From Flavobacteriales bacterium CG18_big_fil_WC_8_21_14_2_50_32_9 (GTDB taxonomy: Bacteria; Bacteroidota; Bacteroidia; Flavobacteriales_E; Vicingaceae), in assembly GCA_002770955.1 (NCBI GenBank), contig PCUH01000108.1, positions 1-7,347 on the forward strand: a stretch of DNA of 7,347 nucleotides, given 5' to 3'. Shown here piece by piece: positions 6,945-7,347 of the stretch. Positions within the stretch are counted from its first letter, which is position 1; the number at the start of each line of letters is the position of its first letter. The notes under the pieces are model-generated. The model ran no database searches. It was not told the DNA's origin and saw only the letters and a list, made by a program, of their open reading frames with translations. The position numbers and the translations under genes are program-made.

Positions 6945-7347
6945 ATGTCTGTTGGTGGTTATAAGGTAAGGGATCAGTACGGAATGTATTATTTTACATT
7001 TACTGTGGTGGATTGGATTGATGCTTTTACCAGAAAGCGTTACAAAGATATTATTCTCGATAGCTTGGAACATTGCCAAAAGGAGAAACAATTGGCTTTG
7101 CATGCGTATGTGATTATGAGTAACCACATGCATTGCATTCTTTCTAGTAAAATAGGAAAGTTAAGTGATACGGTTAGGGAGTTTAAAACGCATACGAGTA
7201 AAGAAATTATTGCGTCTATGCACGAAGATCCTGAAAGTAGAAGGGAATGGATGCTTCCTTTGTTTGAACGTAGGGGATTAGCTAATTCTAGAAATAAAAC
7301 GTATCAGTTTTGGAAACAAAGTAACCATCCTATTGAATTGCATACTA
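6945..7347 (+). CDS. REP-associated tyrosine transposase-like protein (RAYT, Y1/HUH; 3' end outside window)
   Basis: The frame opens at the ATG at 6945, 39 bp after the DDE remnant's stop, and runs off the window after 134 codons. It matches the Y1_Tnp (IS200/RAYT) family: the beta-strand start MYYFTFTVVDWIDAF (14-28), the metal-binding HUH motif His61-Met62-His63 in VIMSNHMHCIL (56-66), then REFKTHTSKEI (78-88), and YQFWKQSNHPIEL (120-132). This arrangement is typical of Bacteroidota RAYT proteins of roughly 180-190 residues. The catalytic tyrosine in this family lies in a YIxxNPV-type helix after the present end, so activity cannot be judged. RAYTs are single-strand-DNA endonucleases related to IS200 TnpA; many are domesticated single-copy genes associated with palindromic REP repeats. 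No REP-like palindrome is seen in the 39-bp gap upstream. An upstream promoter is not clear. Confidence 0.88.
   Translation, partial: MSVGGYKVRDQYGMYYFTFTVVDWIDAFTRKRYKDIILDSLEHCQKEKQLALHAYVIMSNHMHCILSSKIGKLSDTVREFKTHTSKEIIASMHEDPESRREWMLPLFERRGLANSRNKTYQFWKQSNHPIELHT

Noticed and set aside
6573..7133. Two minus-strand open frames of 68 codons each (6573-6779 and 6927-7133).
   Set aside because: They lie opposite the DDE core and the HUH domain, which explain the coding signal on the plus strand.
7191..7193. His83 of the RAYT-like protein, in KTHTSK, sits where some relatives seem to have Tyr, suggesting loss of the catalytic residue.
   Set aside because: By comparison with my memory of E. 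coli TnpA-REP, the catalytic tyrosine lies further on, in the YIxxNPV helix, which is beyond the window. The KxxT position is not catalytic.

Overview
The window is AT-rich, its genes lack clear Shine-Dalgarno sequences, and two upstream regions carry TAnnTTTG-type -7 boxes. Together with the protein variants (a short Wza-like lipoprotein, a fused Wzc tyrosine kinase, a WecA-like enzyme with a GGKDHTTHH motif), this points to a member of the Bacteroidota, probably a flavobacterium-like organism. The assignment is an inference from sequence style, not a database match.

Positions 1-6125 form a surface-polysaccharide (capsule/exopolysaccharide) locus, all on the minus strand. In transcription order it holds a GT-B family 4 glycosyltransferase (6125-4929), a 134-bp gap with a likely promoter and a small hairpin, a Wza-like outer-membrane export lipoprotein (4794-4021), a Wzc-like chain-length regulator fused to a BY-type tyrosine autokinase (4005-1594), RmlC/RfbC dTDP-4-dehydrorhamnose 3,5-epimerase (1588-1046), and a WecA/MraY-type polyprenyl-phosphate sugar-1-phosphate transferase that runs off the left edge (1034-1). 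The last four genes are separated by only 15, 5 and 11 bp and look like one operon. The inferred division of labour is: the WecA-like enzyme loads the first sugar on the lipid carrier, the GT4 enzyme adds a later sugar, RfbC makes a dTDP-6-deoxyhexose precursor (probably L-rhamnose), and Wzc and Wza control polymer length and export. The flippase, polymerase, other rml genes and a Wzb-type phosphatase are not in the window.

Positions 6126-7347 are different: plus-strand, mobile-element-derived DNA. An N-terminally truncated DDE (rve-type) transposase remnant starts almost head-to-head with the glycosyltransferase. Thirty-nine bases after its stop comes the 5' part of a REP-associated Y1/HUH transposase-like gene (RAYT) that runs off the right edge. 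No tRNA, rRNA, CRISPR array or phage module was seen, and no gene-free stretch exceeds 300 bp. I do not see a clearly undescribed system. The points most worth a second look are the transposase/glycosyltransferase junction, the wza leader, and the tyrosine tail of Wzc.
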